DNA from: an uncultured Clostridia bacterium | GTDB taxonomy: Bacteria > Bacillota > Clostridia > Oscillospirales > Ruminococcaceae | DNA: 40,420 nucleotides | Assembly (NCBI GenBank): GCA_947624575.1 | Contig: CANQKY010000009.1 | Location: 1 to 40,420 of the forward strand | Direction of reading: 5' to 3' | Shown: in pieces, positions 15,182-25,668 of the stretch | How the letters are laid out: every line of letters begins with the position of its first letter | Numbering within the stretch: the stretch's first letter is position 1 | The notes under the pieces: model-generated | What the model saw: the letters and a program-made list of their open reading frames with translations, nothing else | Databases searched by the model: none | What the model was told of the DNA's origin: nothing | Position numbers and translations under genes: made by a program

Positions 15182-16042
15182 ATGAAGATCATATTGACCG
15201 GTGCACGGGGATTTGTCGGCACCAGAGTGTACAGCAAACTGCTGGAAAACGGACACAGCGTTTTTCCAATCGGCTCGGAGATGCTGTGCGGCGAGCTTTC
15301 GGGCGCGCGGTATGACGCGCTGGCACGCCGGTTTGAGGAGATACAGCCCGACGCGGTGATCCACACGGCGGCGATCTCGGACATGGGGGCGGCAGAGCGC
15401 GATCCCGCCGCGTCCTTTCTCGCCAACGTCCGCCTGCCCGAGATCATGGCGGAGCTTTCGGCGCGGTTTGGCTGCAAGCTGATCTGCTGCAGCTCGGATC
15501 AGGTCTATAACGGTGCGCCAAAGGTGCGCGCCCATCGGGAGGACGAGCCGCTTTCGCCGGTCAACACCTACGGGCGGCATAAGCTCGAGGGGGAGCAGCG
15601 GGTCGCATCGGCGTGTCCCGACGCGGTGTCGCTTCGGCTCACCTGGCTGTATGATCTGCCGGTCTATCGCGGGCACTCCAATTTCGGCTTCCCGCTTCAG
15701 CTTTTTTCCGCGGCGGCAAAGGATACGCCGCGCCGCTTTTCGACCCGCGTCTTTCGGGGGATCACCTATCTCCGTTCGATGGCACAGCAGATCGAAAAGA
15801 CACTCACCCTGCCGGGCGGCGTCTACAATTTCGGGAGCGAAAATGAGCTTAGTCTCTATCAAACCGCGCTGGCGTGTATGGAGGCGCTCGGCTTATCGGA
15901 GCGGGCAAAGCGGCTGATCCTGCCCGACGAGGAAACGGGGACAAGCCTTGCGATGGATACCTCGCGGCTGCGCTCGCACGGGATCGTGCTGGAAACGACT
16001 GCCGAGGGCTTTTATAAAATGGCAGCCGACTACCGCGGCTGA
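15182..16042 (+). CDS. Extended short-chain dehydrogenase, RmlD-like sugar-nucleotide reductase
   Basis: 286 residues, close to the usual RmlD length. The Rossmann motif TGARGFVG is at 6-13, the catalytic SSDQVY at 104-109 and YGRHK (Tyr130, Lys134) at 130-134. The family includes dTDP-4-dehydrorhamnose reductase, which makes dTDP-L-rhamnose for cell-surface polysaccharides. No other rhamnose genes are nearby, so the substrate is uncertain. GGGAGG lies 7 bases before ATG 15182. It is transcribed alone, divergent from the two-component operon, and shares its operator-like palindrome, which suggests joint control. The next promoter (16119) belongs to the ribosomal operon. Confidence 0.88.
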   Translation: MKIILTGARGFVGTRVYSKLLENGHSVFPIGSEMLCGELSGARYDALARRFEEIQPDAVIHTAAISDMGAAERDPAASFLANVRLPEIMAELSARFGCKLICCSSDQVYNGAPKVRAHREDEPLSPVNTYGRHKLEGEQRVASACPDAVSLRLTWLYDLPVYRGHSNFGFPLQLFSAAAKDTPRRFSTRVFRGITYLRSMAQQIEKTLTLPGGVYNFGSENELSLYQTALACMEALGLSERAKRLILPDEETGTSLAMDTSRLRSHGIVLETTAEGFYKMAADYRG

Positions 16043-16118
16043 CCGTGCGGCGGAGGGCTTTTGTGGAAATTGCATAAAAATGCGCTGAAATGTTCTAAAA
16101 AGTTTTACGCCGCAAAAC

Positions 16119-16147
16119 TTGCCAATCGGGCGGCTATCTGGTACAAT
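16119..16147 (+). promoter_or_regulatory. Sigma-A promoter of the S10 ribosomal operon
   Basis: TTGCCA (16119-16124), 17 bases, TACAAT (16142-16147). Transcription should start near 16154, leaving an untranslated leader of about 320 bases before rpsJ. Confidence 0.85.
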
Positions 16148-16153
16148 CATAGG

Positions 16154-16480
16154 TACGACTGCAAAAGATATGCGATGAAGCGGGAGGTTGCCCTGCCAAA
16201 GGCAGGGGGAATTTCCGTGGAGTATGTCCGATTTGAAACCGGGCGACAGTTATACTGCGCGCAGATACGCAAACCATGCCGACGGTACTCCGAAAACCGG
16301 CGGGTTTCCCGCAGGGTTTGGACTATGGCAGCGGCATAAGGTGCGGCGCGAAGAGATGTGTCCGAAAAAACGATGCGGTTTTTTCGGCTTTCTTATGCGT
16401 AAGCCGTGAAACACACGGAGCCGTGTGCAGGTAAAATCAATGTTTGTCCCCCACAGTCAGTCAAAAGGAGGAGATGAATC
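16154..16480 (+). ncRNA. Structured 5' leader of the S10 operon, probable cis-regulatory RNA
   Basis: The leader has several strong helices. The first is GGAGGTT (16183-16189) with AATTTCC (16210-16216), stacked on CCCTGCC (16191-16197) with GGCAGGG (16201-16207) and loop AAA. The second is GCGGG-TTT-CCCGC (16300-16312), flanked by AAACC/GGTTT. The third is CCGAAAAAAC (16362-16371) with GTTTTTTCGG (16378-16387), which is terminator-like. The fourth is CACACGG/CCGTGTG near 16410-16427. Long structured leaders before rpsJ commonly let a ribosomal protein (L4 in gammaproteobacteria) or an elongating ribosome control the operon. The third hairpin could be an attenuator, although no long T run follows it directly. 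I do not assign it to a named RNA family. The stretch has no gene. Confidence 0.65.
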
Positions 16481-16792
16481 ATGGCAGTCAAGGAAAAAAT
16501 CAGGATCAGGCTCAAGAGCTACGATCACACTCTGGTGGACGCGGCGGCGACCAAGATCGTCGAGACGGCGAAGCGGACCGGCGCGCGGGTATCGGGACCG
16601 ATCCCCCTGCCCACCGAGAAGGAGATCGTCACCATTCTGCGTGCGGTACACAAGGACAAGGACAGCAGAGAGCAGTTTGAGATGCGGACGCACAAGCGGC
16701 TGATCGACGTGCTCCGTCCGTCCAATAAGACGGTGGAGGCGCTTCAGGGGCTGGAGCTTCCCGCCGGCGTGGAGCTGGAGATCAAGCTGTAA
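16481..16792 (+). CDS. rpsJ: 30S ribosomal protein S10
   Basis: 103 residues, standard length. S10 sits in the 30S head and also partners NusB in antitermination. The signature [15 protein letters not shown] is at about 35-49, followed by the mobile loop region [25 protein letters not shown] lies directly upstream of ATG 16481. It is the first gene of the S10-spc-alpha cluster, after the structured leader. A 94-base gap to rplC contains a possible hairpin (GGGGGAGCC with GGCTTTCCC, two G-U pairs). Confidence 0.98.
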   Translation: MAVKEKIRIRLKSYDHTLVDAAATKIVETAKRTGARVSGPIPLPTEKEIVTILRAVHKDKDSREQFEMRTHKRLIDVLRPSNKTVEALQGLELPAGVELEIKL

Positions 16793-16886
16793 GAACGCTG
16801 ATCGCTTTGGGGGAGCCGCTTTAGGCTTTCCCGCAAAGGTCATGTTGGCCCGAATCGGTCAACCAATAGCCAAAGGAGGTAAGTCG

Positions 16887-17522
16887 ATGAAAAAAGGTAT
16901 CATCGGAAAGAAGATCGGCATGACCCAGATCTTCGACGAGAACGGACGGGTGATTCCGGTCACGGTCATTGAGGCAGCGCCCAATGTGGTCGTCCAGAAG
17001 AAAACAGTGGAGAACGACGGTTACGAAGCCGTTCAGCTCGGCTACGGCGAGGTCGCCGCGAACCGCGTGAACAAGCCGCTGAAGGGTCACTTCGGCAAGG
17101 CGGACGTGGCGCTGAAAAAGGTGCTGCGGGAGTTCAGGCTGGAGGATTGCAGCGCGCTTTCGGTGGGCGATCTGGTGAAGGCGGACATCTTTGCCGAGGG
17201 TGACATCGTGGACGTCACCGGCGTGAGCAAGGGTAAGGGCTTTGCCGGCACCATCAAGCGATACGGCGGCGCACGGCTGAAAGAGACCCACGGTACCGGT
17301 CCGGTACACCGGCACGCCGGTTCGATGGGCGCCTGCTCCGATCCGTCCCGTATTTTCAAAGGAAAGAAGATGCCCGGTCAGATGGGCAACGCCAGAGTGA
17401 CGATCCAGAATCTCACCGTGGCGAAGATCGACGCGGAAAACAGCCTGATCGCCGTCAAGGGCGCCGTTCCCGGTCCCCGCAACAGCATTGTGACGGTCGT
17501 CAGCAGCGTGAAGAAAGGCTAA
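16887..17522 (+). CDS. rplC: 50S ribosomal protein L3
   Basis: 211 residues from ATG 16887, fixed by AAAGGAGG at 16872; the frame is open further upstream but lacks a site there. It opens [20 protein letters not shown] as L3 does. The C-terminal core has [14 protein letters not shown]. The loop before it reads [20 protein letters not shown] rather than the more widespread HRGPMSHGS form, a variant seen in some Clostridia. L3 is an early assembly protein near the peptidyl-transferase centre. Confidence 0.98.
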   Translation: MKKGIIGKKIGMTQIFDENGRVIPVTVIEAAPNVVVQKKTVENDGYEAVQLGYGEVAANRVNKPLKGHFGKADVALKKVLREFRLEDCSALSVGDLVKADIFAEGDIVDVTGVSKGKGFAGTIKRYGGARLKETHGTGPVHRHAGSMGACSDPSRIFKGKKMPGQMGNARVTIQNLTVAKIDAENSLIAVKGAVPGPRNSIVTVVSSVKKG

Positions 17523-17539
17523 GGAAGGGAGGAATCGAA

Positions 17540-18163
17540 ATGCCACAGGTAAAAGTAGTAGACATGAATGGGAAAGAGGTTTCTTCCATCGACCTCAACG
17601 ACGCGGTATTCGGTATCACTCCGAACGAGGCGGTCATGCATGACGCTGTGGTGAACTACCTTGCCAATAGACGGCAGGGCACCCAGTCCACCCTGACCCG
17701 CACCGAGGTTTCGGGCGGCGGCAAAAAGCCGTGGCGGCAGAAGGGCACCGGTCACGCAAGACAGGGCTCCACCCGCGCGCCCCAGTGGCGGCACGGCGGC
17801 GTGGCGCTCGGACCCAAGCCCCGCGATTACAGCTATACGCTGAATAAAAAGGTAAAGAGACTGGCGCTCAAGTCGGCTCTCTCCACCAAGGTCATCGAGG
17901 AGAATGTGATCGTGCTGGACGCGATCAAGCTCGACGACTACAAAACCAAGGCGGTCGCCGCGATGCTTTCGGCAATCGGCGCAGGGAAAAAGGCGCTGAT
18001 CGTGCTGGACACCGTGGATAAAACCGTCATCAAGAGCGCGGCAAATCTTACGGGTGTGACCACCACCCAGGTGAACACCCTGAATGTCTACGACATTTTG
18101 AACCATGACAGTCTCATCATGGTGAAGAACGCCGCCGAGAAAATCGGGGAGGTATATGCGTAA
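17540..18163 (+). CDS. rplD: 50S ribosomal protein L4
   Basis: 207 residues, normal for L4/L1e. The extended loop that reaches into the exit tunnel is present (GGGKKPWRQKGTGHARQGST, about 54-73), as is the HGGVALGPKPRDYSY motif. L4 controls S10 operon expression in E. coli through the leader; whether it does so here is unknown, but the long structured leader makes it plausible. The stop overlaps the rplW start by one base (TAATG). Confidence 0.98.
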   Translation: MPQVKVVDMNGKEVSSIDLNDAVFGITPNEAVMHDAVVNYLANRRQGTQSTLTRTEVSGGGKKPWRQKGTGHARQGSTRAPQWRHGGVALGPKPRDYSYTLNKKVKRLALKSALSTKVIEENVIVLDAIKLDDYKTKAVAAMLSAIGAGKKALIVLDTVDKTVIKSAANLTGVTTTQVNTLNVYDILNHDSLIMVKNAAEKIGEVYA

Positions 18164-18456
18164 TGAAAGCTCCGCAGGATATTATCCTTCGCCCGATCAT
18201 CAGCGAGCGTTCGCTGAACGGGGTTGCGAACAGAAAGTACACCTTCAAGGTGGCGACCGACGCGAATAAGATCGAGATCAAGCAGGCTTGCGAAGCGCTG
18301 TTCGGCGTGCAGGTTGCAAAGGTCAACACCATGAATGTGCGGGGCAGGGAGAAGCGGCAGGGCCGCACCTCCGGCTACACGGCGGCATGGAAGAAGGCGG
18401 TGGTCACCCTCACCGAGGGCTCCAAGACCATTGAGTTCTTCGACAGCATGCTGTAA
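18163..18456 (+). CDS. rplW: 50S ribosomal protein L23
   Basis: 97 residues. It opens with DIILRPIISERS, followed by KYTFKVATDANKIEIKQACE, the L23 core. L23 lies at the exit of the tunnel and docks trigger factor and SRP. It overlaps rplD by one base. A 74-base gap to rplB holds a small GGGAC/GTCCC hairpin at about 18485-18499. Confidence 0.98.
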   Translation: MKAPQDIILRPIISERSLNGVANRKYTFKVATDANKIEIKQACEALFGVQVAKVNTMNVRGREKRQGRTSGYTAAWKKAVVTLTEGSKTIEFFDSML

Positions 18457-18530
18457 AAAGCCCCCAAGACCGTAAGGTGATGTATGGGACTGATTGTCCC
18501 GCGAAACCGAAGATAAGGAGATGAGATCGA

Positions 18531-19364
<834 letters not shown>

Positions 19365-19380
19365 GGAAGGAGGAATACTC

Positions 19381-19662
19381 ATGGGCAGAAGCGTAAAGAA
19401 AGGGCCGTATGTACAGGAGGCTCTGATGAAAAGAGTGATCGCGATGAACGAAGCCGGTGAGAAGCGGGTCCTCAAGACCTGGAGCCGTTCCTCCACCATC
19501 TTCCCCGATTTTGTGGGACACACCTTCGCGGTACACGACGGCAGGAAGCATATCCCTGTCTATGTGACCGAGGATATGGTCGGCCATAAGCTGGGCGAGT
19601 TCGCGCCGACCAGAACCTATCGGGGTCATGCCGGCTCCAAGACATCAAACAACGGCAAGTAA
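19381..19662 (+). CDS. rpsS: 30S ribosomal protein S19
   Basis: 93 residues. [18 protein letters not shown] at the start and the S19 core [20 protein letters not shown], then [16 protein letters not shown]19 forms a complex with S13 in the 30S head. It lies 16 bases after rplB with AAGGAGG between them. Confidence 0.99.
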   Translation: MGRSVKKGPYVQEALMKRVIAMNEAGEKRVLKTWSRSSTIFPDFVGHTFAVHDGRKHIPVYVTEDMVGHKLGEFAPTRTYRGHAGSKTSNNGK

Positions 19663-19682
19663 GCCGGAAGGAGGATTTTTAG

Positions 19683-20018
19683 ATGGAAGCAAAAGCGCAT
19701 CTGAGAAATGCGCGGATCGCTCCGCGTAAGGTGCAGATCGTGTTCGATCTGATTCGGAACCAACCGGTCGATGTGGCGATGGCTATTCTCAAAAGCACTC
19801 CGAAGGCTGCTTGTGAGCCTTTGGAAAAGCTGCTGAAATCGGCGGCTGCCAATGCGGAGAACAATCACGGCATGAATCGGGACAGCCTTTATGTGGCGGA
19901 GTGCTTTGTCACCCCGGGCCCGACCATGAAGCGGATTCGTCCCCGCGCACAGGGACGGGCGTACCGTGTGCTGAAAAGAACCTCGCACATGACCATCGTG
20001 CTGAAAGAGAAAGAATAG
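19683..20018 (+). CDS. rplV: 50S ribosomal protein L22
   Basis: 111 residues. [17 protein letters not shown] is the L22 opening. The beta-hairpin that lines the exit tunnel is at about 80-100 ([20 protein letters not shown]). GGAAGGAGG lies 6-14 bases upstream. No deviations from the family were noticed. Confidence 0.99.
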   Translation: MEAKAHLRNARIAPRKVQIVFDLIRNQPVDVAMAILKSTPKAACEPLEKLLKSAAANAENNHGMNRDSLYVAECFVTPGPTMKRIRPRAQGRAYRVLKRTSHMTIVLKEKE

Positions 20019-20034
20019 GCGGAGGAGGGAGACT

Positions 20035-20751
20035 ATGGGACAGAAAGTAAATCCGCACGGCCTGCGGGTCGGCGTTATCAAGGATTGGGACTCCCGCTGG
20101 TTTGCCGGAGATAAGGTGTTTGGAGATACGCTGGTGGAGGATCACAAGATTCGGGTGTATCTCAAAAAGACCCTCTATGCCGCCGGAGTACCCAAGATCG
20201 AGATCGAGCGTGACGCGACGAGGATTCGGATTCACATTCACTGTGCGAAGCCGGGCATTGTGATCGGTCGCGGCGGCGCCGAGATCGATAAGCTGCGGGC
20301 GAAGCTCGAGAAAATGCTGGGCCGTCCGGTTATCATCAATATCATGGAGGTGCGCCAGCCCGATCTGGACGCACAGCTGGTGGCGGAGAACATCGCCGCG
20401 CAGTTAGAGCGCCGGATCTCGTTCCGCCGCGCCATGAAGCAGGCGATCGGCCGTACCATGAAGCTGGGAGCAAAGGGAATCAAGATCAAATGCTCCGGTC
20501 GTCTGGGCGGCGCCGAGATCGCGAGAAACGAAAGCTATCATGAGGGCACCATTCCCCTGCAGACCCTCCGTGCCGACATCGACTACGGCTTTGCCGAAGC
20601 GGGTACCACCTACGGTAAGATCGGCGTCAAGGTGTGGATCTATAAGGGTGAGGTGCTCAAAGGCGCCATCACCGCCCGTCCGGCGCGTGAGCAGAGAGAG
20701 CGCCGCGAGCGCAGACGCCCCCGCAAGGATAGGGAAGGAGGCGCGAAGTAA
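20035..20751 (+). CDS. rpsC: 30S ribosomal protein S3
   Basis: 238 residues. It opens [20 protein letters not shown]. The KH domain has the GxxG loop in [12 protein letters not shown]. The C-terminal domain has [13 protein letters not shown] and a basic Arg-rich tail of about 20 residues. S3 lines the mRNA entry site. The stop overlaps the rplP start by one base. Confidence 0.99.
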   Translation: MGQKVNPHGLRVGVIKDWDSRWFAGDKVFGDTLVEDHKIRVYLKKTLYAAGVPKIEIERDATRIRIHIHCAKPGIVIGRGGAEIDKLRAKLEKMLGRPVIINIMEVRQPDLDAQLVAENIAAQLERRISFRRAMKQAIGRTMKLGAKGIKIKCSGRLGGAEIARNESYHEGTIPLQTLRADIDYGFAEAGTTYGKIGVKVWIYKGEVLKGAITARPAREQRERRERRRPRKDREGGAK

Positions 20752-21176
20752 TGCTGCTGCCGAAAAGAGTAAAATACCGCCGCGTCCACAGAGGCCGCCT
20801 CAAGGGAAAGGCGACCCGCGGCAACACGGTGACCTACGGTGATTACGGGCTTCAGGCACTGGAGCCGGCATGGATCACCTCCAATCAGATCGAGGCAGCC
20901 CGTATCGCCATGACCCGTTATATCAAGCGTGGCGGACAGGTTTGGATCAAAATCTTCCCCGATAAGCCGGTGACCGAGAAGCCCGCCGAGACCCGCATGG
21001 GTTCCGGTAAAGGCTCGCCCGAATACTGGGTGGCGGTGGTCAAGCCGGGTCGGGTGATGTTCGAGATCGCAGGGGTCAGTGAGGATACCGCCCGTGAGGC
21101 GCTCCGCCTGGCGATGCACAAGCTGCCGATCAAATGCAAGTTTGTGAAGAAGGAAGAAAGCGAGGTAGCGTCATGA
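20751..21176 (+). CDS. rplP: 50S ribosomal protein L16
   Basis: 141 residues. It opens [20 protein letters not shown], with [19 protein letters not shown] and the [19 protein letters not shown] end. L16 contacts the A-site tRNA elbow. The TGA overlaps the ATG of rpmC (ATGA). Confidence 0.99.
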   Translation: MLLPKRVKYRRVHRGRLKGKATRGNTVTYGDYGLQALEPAWITSNQIEAARIAMTRYIKRGGQVWIKIFPDKPVTEKPAETRMGSGKGSPEYWVAVVKPGRVMFEIAGVSEDTAREALRLAMHKLPIKCKFVKKEESEVAS

Positions 21177-21376
21177 AACCAGCAGAAGTTCGTGATCTGA
21201 CCGTGGCAGAGCTGAATCAGAAGCTCAGCGATCTGAAAGCCGAGCTTTTCAACCTCCGCTTTCAGCACGCCGTCAACCAGCTGGACAATCCGATGCGGAT
21301 CAAGGCGGTCAAGCGGGATATCGCCCGTGTCAAGACCATCTTGCTCGAAAAGGAAACCAGGGAAAGCGTACAGTAA
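21173..21376 (+). CDS. rpmC: 50S ribosomal protein L29
   Basis: 67 residues from ATG 21173, inside ATGA shared with the rplP stop; the open frame further upstream is only rplP in another frame. It is a two-helix protein with [18 protein letters not shown] and the conserved R-x-x-K-R-x-I-A-R ending [14 protein letters not shown]29 sits beside L23 at the tunnel exit. Confidence 0.98.
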   Translation: MKPAEVRDLTVAELNQKLSDLKAELFNLRFQHAVNQLDNPMRIKAVKRDIARVKTILLEKETRESVQ

Positions 21377-21391
21377 GGGAGGCGACAGGCT

Positions 21392-21646
21392 GTGAACAGA
21401 AATCTGAGAAAAACACGGGTCGGCAGAGTCGTCAGCGACAAAATGGACAAAACCGTGGTCGTCGCCATCGAGGACAATGTCAAGCACCCCCTTTATAACA
21501 AGATCGTGAAACGTACCATCAAGCTCAAAGCGCACGATGAGGAGAACGCCTGCAAGATAGGCGACCGCGTTTCGATCATGGAGACCAGACCGCTCTCCAA
21601 GGACAAAAACTGGAGAGTGGTGCAGATCATTGAGAAGGCAAACTAA
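21392..21646 (+). CDS. rpsQ: 30S ribosomal protein S17
   Basis: 84 residues from GTG 21392, with GGGAGGCGAC about 8 bases upstream. The OB fold is marked by [33 protein letters not shown] and the [20 protein letters not shown] end. S17 is a primary 16S rRNA-binding protein. Confidence 0.98.
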   Translation: MNRNLRKTRVGRVVSDKMDKTVVVAIEDNVKHPLYNKIVKRTIKLKAHDEENACKIGDRVSIMETRPLSKDKNWRVVQIIEKAN

Positions 21647-21674
21647 GCTGTAAGACCGAAAGGAGGAACGCACT

Positions 21675-22043
21675 GTGATACAGATGCAAACTTACCTCAA
21701 GGTCGCCGACAATACCGGCGCGAAAGAGCTGATGTGTATTCGGGTGCTGGGCGGTACCCGCAGGAGATATGCCAACATCGGCGACGTGGTGGTCGCTTCG
21801 GTCAAGAAAGCGACACCCGGCGGCGTGGTCAAGAAAGGCGACGTTGTAAAGGCAGTGATCGTTCGTTCCGCAAAGGGACTGCGCCGTGAGGACGGCACCT
21901 ATATCCGCTTTGACGAGAACGCGGCGGTCATCATCAGAGACGACAAAAACCCCAGAGGGACCCGTATCTTCGGGCCGGTGGCAAGAGAGCTTCGCGAACG
22001 GGATTATATGAAGATCCTGTCTCTTGCGCCGGAAGTGCTGTAA
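21675..22043 (+). CDS. rplN: 50S ribosomal protein L14
   Basis: 122 residues from GTG 21675; AAAGGAGG lies 9-16 bases upstream. [20 protein letters not shown] opens the protein, with [20 protein letters not shown] near the end. L14 lies at the subunit interface and is the target of the silencing factor RsfS. Confidence 0.99.
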   Translation: MIQMQTYLKVADNTGAKELMCIRVLGGTRRRYANIGDVVVASVKKATPGGVVKKGDVVKAVIVRSAKGLRREDGTYIRFDENAAVIIRDDKNPRGTRIFGPVARELRERDYMKILSLAPEVL

Positions 22044-22058
22044 GGAGGGCTTTACAAG

Positions 22059-22376
22059 ATGAAAAAGGTGCATGTAAAGCAGAACGACACGGTTGTGATC
22101 CTGAGCGGGAAGGATAAGGGCAAGACCGGCAAGGTGCTGGAGGTCAGCCCGTCCGAGGGGAAGGTCATCGTAGAGAACCGGAATATCGCCACCAAGCACT
22201 TAAAGCCGCGGAGAATGGGCGAAACGGGCGGCATCGTGAAGGCGGAGGCTCCGCTTTACGCCAGCAAGGTGATGCTTGTCTGCCCGAAGTGCAAAAAGCC
22301 GACCCGTTTGGCGCACAGCGTCGGGAAGGACGGCAAAAAGACCCGCCTTTGCAAGAAGTGCGGCGCGACTTTCTGA
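22059..22376 (+). CDS. rplX: 50S ribosomal protein L24
   Basis: 105 residues. The N-terminal KOW motif (VILSGKDKGKTGKVLEV) is typical of L24. The C-terminal region has two CxxC pairs (CPKCKKPTR and CKKCGATF) that can form a zinc ribbon, a usual trait in many Firmicutes. AAGGAGG lies upstream of ATG 22059. L24 starts 50S assembly. Confidence 0.98.
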   Translation: MKKVHVKQNDTVVILSGKDKGKTGKVLEVSPSEGKVIVENRNIATKHLKPRRMGETGGIVKAEAPLYASKVMLVCPKCKKPTRLAHSVGKDGKKTRLCKKCGATF

Positions 22377-22393
22377 GGTAAGGAGATAAGAAC

Positions 22394-22933
<540 letters not shown>

Positions 22934-22946
22934 GGGGGAAAAAGAG

Positions 22947-23132
22947 ATGGCTAAAAAATCTATGATTGCAAAGCAACGCAGAACGCCGAAGTTTTCCACC
23001 CGTGGCTACAATCGCTGCAAGATCTGCGGAAGACCGCACGCGTATCTGCGGAAGTACGGCGTCTGCCGTATCTGCTTCCGTGAGCTGGCTTATAAGGGTC
23101 AGATCCCCGGCGTGAAGAAAGCAAGCTGGTAA
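22947..23132 (+). CDS. rpsN: 30S ribosomal protein S14, zinc-binding type
   Basis: 61 residues, the short type Z form. The zinc site is CKICGRP (Cys24, Cys27) with CRICF (Cys40, Cys43). This C+ form is standard in Firmicutes grown with sufficient zinc; the longer zinc-free form is not in the window. It lies 13 bases after rplE. Confidence 0.98.
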   Translation: MAKKSMIAKQRRTPKFSTRGYNRCKICGRPHAYLRKYGVCRICFRELAYKGQIPGVKKASW

Positions 23133-23159
23133 AAACACCGAGCAAAGGAGGTTACAGGA

Positions 23160-23558
23160 ATGCAAATCACCGATACGATCGCGGATTTTTTGACCCGCAT
23201 CAGAAATGCAAGTGCCGCAAAGCACGAGACGGTGGATATTCCCGCTTCTAATTTGAAGAAGTCGCTGGCCCAGATCTTAGTGGACGAGGGCTATGTGAAG
23301 GGATTCGGGGTGATCGAGGACGGCAAACAGGGCGTCATTCGGATCACGCTGAAGTATACGGAGAACAAAAGCCCTGTGATCACAGGCCTGCGTCGGGTGT
23401 CGAAGCCGGGTCTGCGGATCTACACGAGCTGTGAGGACATTCCGAAGGTGATGAAGGGACTGGGGATTGCCATTCTCTCCACGCCCAAGGGTGTGATGAC
23501 AGGAAAAGCCGCCCGTGCAGCGGGCGTCGGCGGCGAAGTCCTGGCGTTTGTGTGGTAA
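23160..23558 (+). CDS. rpsH: 30S ribosomal protein S8
   Basis: 132 residues. [15 protein letters not shown] opens the protein. The C-terminal RNA-binding part contains [21 protein letters not shown]8 is a primary 16S binder and the translational repressor of the spc operon in E. coli. AAAGGAGG lies 8-15 bases upstream. Confidence 0.99.
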   Translation: MQITDTIADFLTRIRNASAAKHETVDIPASNLKKSLAQILVDEGYVKGFGVIEDGKQGVIRITLKYTENKSPVITGLRRVSKPGLRIYTSCEDIPKVMKGLGIAILSTPKGVMTGKAARAAGVGGEVLAFVW

Positions 23559-23573
23559 AGGAGGAAGCACGAT

Positions 23574-24122
23574 ATGTCCAGAATCGGTAGAAAAGAAATC
23601 GTGGTTCCTGCCGGCGTTGAGGTCAAGCTCGACGGCAGCCACATTTCGGTCAAGGGACCCAAGGGGGAGCTTTCGCGGGATCTCCACAAGGATATGATCG
23701 TCGCGGTGGCGGACGGTGTGATCACCGTTTCCCGTCCCAGTGAAAACAAGGAGCATCGCTCGCTCCACGGCCTGACCAGAACGCTGATTGCGAACATGGT
23801 GGAGGGCGTGACCAACGGGTATCAGAAGGCGCTCGAGATTCAGGGCGTCGGTTATCGTGCCGCCAAGCAGGGGAAGGATCTGGTGATGAACCTGGGTTAT
23901 TCCCATCAGGTGGTCATGAGCGAGGTGGACGGCATTTCGATCGAGGTGCCGAATCCCAACAGCATCATCATTTCGGGCCCCGATAAGCAGAAGGTGGGTC
24001 AGTTCGCCGCGAACGTGCGGGAGAAACGTCCGCCGGAGCCTTATAAGGGCAAGGGAATCCGCTATGTCGGCGAGTATGTCCAGCGCAAGGAAGGCAAGGC
24101 CGGCAAGGGCGCGAAGAAGTAA
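23574..24122 (+). CDS. rplF: 50S ribosomal protein L6
   Basis: 182 residues with the two repeated L6 domains. [18 protein letters not shown] begins the first. The C-terminal signature [20 protein letters not shown] ends the second. L6 lies near the GTPase centre. AAAGGAGG lies upstream of the ATG. Confidence 0.99.
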   Translation: MSRIGRKEIVVPAGVEVKLDGSHISVKGPKGELSRDLHKDMIVAVADGVITVSRPSENKEHRSLHGLTRTLIANMVEGVTNGYQKALEIQGVGYRAAKQGKDLVMNLGYSHQVVMSEVDGISIEVPNPNSIIISGPDKQKVGQFAANVREKRPPEPYKGKGIRYVGEYVQRKEGKAGKGAKK

Positions 24123-24142
24123 GGTAAGGAGGGAAAGAGATT

Positions 24143-24505
24143 ATGGTGAAAAAACCGGATAAAAACAAAGCGAGACAAAAGCGCCATCAGCGCGTCCGCA
24201 ATAAGATCTCCGGCACCCCCGCCTGCCCGCGTCTGTGCGTGTTCCGTTCCGAAAAGCACATCTACGCACAGGTGATCGACGATGTAAACGGGGTCACACT
24301 GGCAGCGGCGTCGTCCCTGAGTAAGGAATTTGACGGCTCCACCGGCAGCAATAAGGAAGCGGCTCGAAAGGTCGGGCAGCTGATCGCAAAGAACGCTGTC
24401 GAAAAGGGGATCACCGAGGTGGTCTTTGACCGCGGCGGGTATATCTACCACGGCCGCGTGCAGGAGCTGGCAGAGGGCGCCCGTGAGGGCGGACTCAAAT
24501 TCTGA
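24143..24505 (+). CDS. rplR: 50S ribosomal protein L18
   Basis: 120 residues. A basic N-terminus ([20 protein letters not shown]) is followed by [18 protein letters not shown] and the closing [21 protein letters not shown]18 brings 5S rRNA into the 50S subunit with L5. Normal length for Firmicutes. Confidence 0.99.
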   Translation: MVKKPDKNKARQKRHQRVRNKISGTPACPRLCVFRSEKHIYAQVIDDVNGVTLAAASSLSKEFDGSTGSNKEAARKVGQLIAKNAVEKGITEVVFDRGGYIYHGRVQELAEGAREGGLKF

Positions 24506-24523
24506 GGAAAGGGGTAAGGAAGA

Positions 24524-25024
24524 TTGGCTAGAATTGACGCATCTACAATGGAGCTGCAAGAGAAGCTGGTATCGCTCAATCGGGTATCCAAAACGGTCAA
24601 GGGCGGTCGTGTGATGAAATTCGCCGCGCTGATGGTGGTCGGTGACGGGAACGGTCTGGTCGGCTTCGGGATCGGCAAGTCGGGCGAGGTGCCGGACGCG
24701 ATTCGGAAGGGGATCGAGGACGCGAAGAAGAATCTGGTGCGCGTCTCCCTGAAAGGGACTTCCATTCCGCATGAGATCATCGGCGCATACGGCGCCGGAC
24801 GCGTGCTGTTAAAGCCCGCCCCCGAAGGTACCGGCGTGATCGCCGGCGGTCCGGTGCGTGCCGTGGTCGAGATGGCAGGCATCAAGGATATCCGTACCAA
24901 GGCGCTGCGCTCCAATAATCCGTATAATGTGGTCCGCGCGACCATGCAGGGGCTTTCTTCTCTCCGCACGGCGGAAGATGTGGCGGCACTGCGCGGTAAG
25001 TCGGTAAAAGAGATCTATAAATAA
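24524..25024 (+). CDS. rpsE: 30S ribosomal protein S5
   Basis: 166 residues from TTG 24524, preceded by GGAAAGGGGTAAGG. Double-stranded-RNA-binding N-terminal domain ([20 protein letters not shown]) and C-terminal domain with [21 protein letters not shown]5 lines the mRNA entry channel and influences decoding accuracy. Confidence 0.98.
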   Translation: MARIDASTMELQEKLVSLNRVSKTVKGGRVMKFAALMVVGDGNGLVGFGIGKSGEVPDAIRKGIEDAKKNLVRVSLKGTSIPHEIIGAYGAGRVLLKPAPEGTGVIAGGPVRAVVEMAGIKDIRTKALRSNNPYNVVRATMQGLSSLRTAEDVAALRGKSVKEIYK

Positions 25025-25038
25025 AGGAGGCAGCAACG

Positions 25039-25212
25039 ATGGCAAGTATTGAAGTCAAACTCGTAAAAAGTCTGGTTGGCTGCAAGAAGGATCAGATTGC
25101 TACCGCCAAGGCGCTCGGTCTGAAAAAAATCGGGGACGTCACCGTGCAGCCCGATAATCCGGCGACCAAGGGCAAGATCTTTAAGATTTCCCACCTCGTT
25201 GAGGTAAAGTGA
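25039..25212 (+). CDS. rpmD: 50S ribosomal protein L30
   Basis: 57 residues, the short bacterial form. The protein begins [20 protein letters not shown] and contains [20 protein letters not shown], the L30 signature. AAAGGAGG lies 9-16 bases upstream of ATG 25039. It sits in its conserved place between rpsE and rplO. Its stop lies 14 bases before the rplO start. Confidence 0.97.
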   Translation: MASIEVKLVKSLVGCKKDQIATAKALGLKKIGDVTVQPDNPATKGKIFKISHLVEVK

Positions 25213-25226
25213 GGAGGTGCAGGACT

Positions 25227-25667
25227 ATGAAACTTCATGAGTTATCTCCGGCAGCGGGCTCTACCCGTCCGGTCAAGCGGGTCGGCAGAGGTGCCGGCTC
25301 CGGCAACGGCAAGACCGCGGGCAAGGGTCATAAGGGACAAAACGCCCGTTCGGGCGGCGGCGTCCGTCCGGGGTTTGAAGGCGGCCAGATGCCGCTGCAG
25401 CGCCGCTTGCCGAAGCGGGGCTTCCACAACATCTTCGCCGCCCGCTATGCCGCGATCAATGTGAGCGATCTGGCTCGCTTTGAGGACGGCGCGGTGGTGG
25501 ACGCCAAGGCACTGCTGGACGCAGGCGTCATCAAAAAGGCGTATGACGGCGTCAAGGTGCTGGGCAAGGGTGAGATCACGAAAAAGCTCACGGTGAACGC
25601 AAAGGCGTTCTCCGCGTCCGCTAAGGAGAAGATCGAGGCGGCGGGCGGAAAGGCTGAGGTGGTCTGA
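25227..25667 (+). CDS. rplO: 50S ribosomal protein L15
   Basis: 146 residues from ATG 25227, selected because GAGGAGG (25211-25217) precedes it; the frame is open 18 bases further up but overlaps rpm[13 protein letters not shown] and the Gly-rich [20 protein letters not shown] segment are typical. The secY ATG follows one base after the stop. Confidence 0.98.
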   Translation: MKLHELSPAAGSTRPVKRVGRGAGSGNGKTAGKGHKGQNARSGGGVRPGFEGGQMPLQRRLPKRGFHNIFAARYAAINVSDLARFEDGAVVDAKALLDAGVIKKAYDGVKVLGKGEITKKLTVNAKAFSASAKEKIEAAGGKAEVV

Positions 25668-25668
25668 G

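Noticed and set aside
16174..16339. Small ORF in the S10 leader (starting MKREVALPKAGG)
   Set aside because: No Shine-Dalgarno and it runs through the stems of the leader; probably chance.
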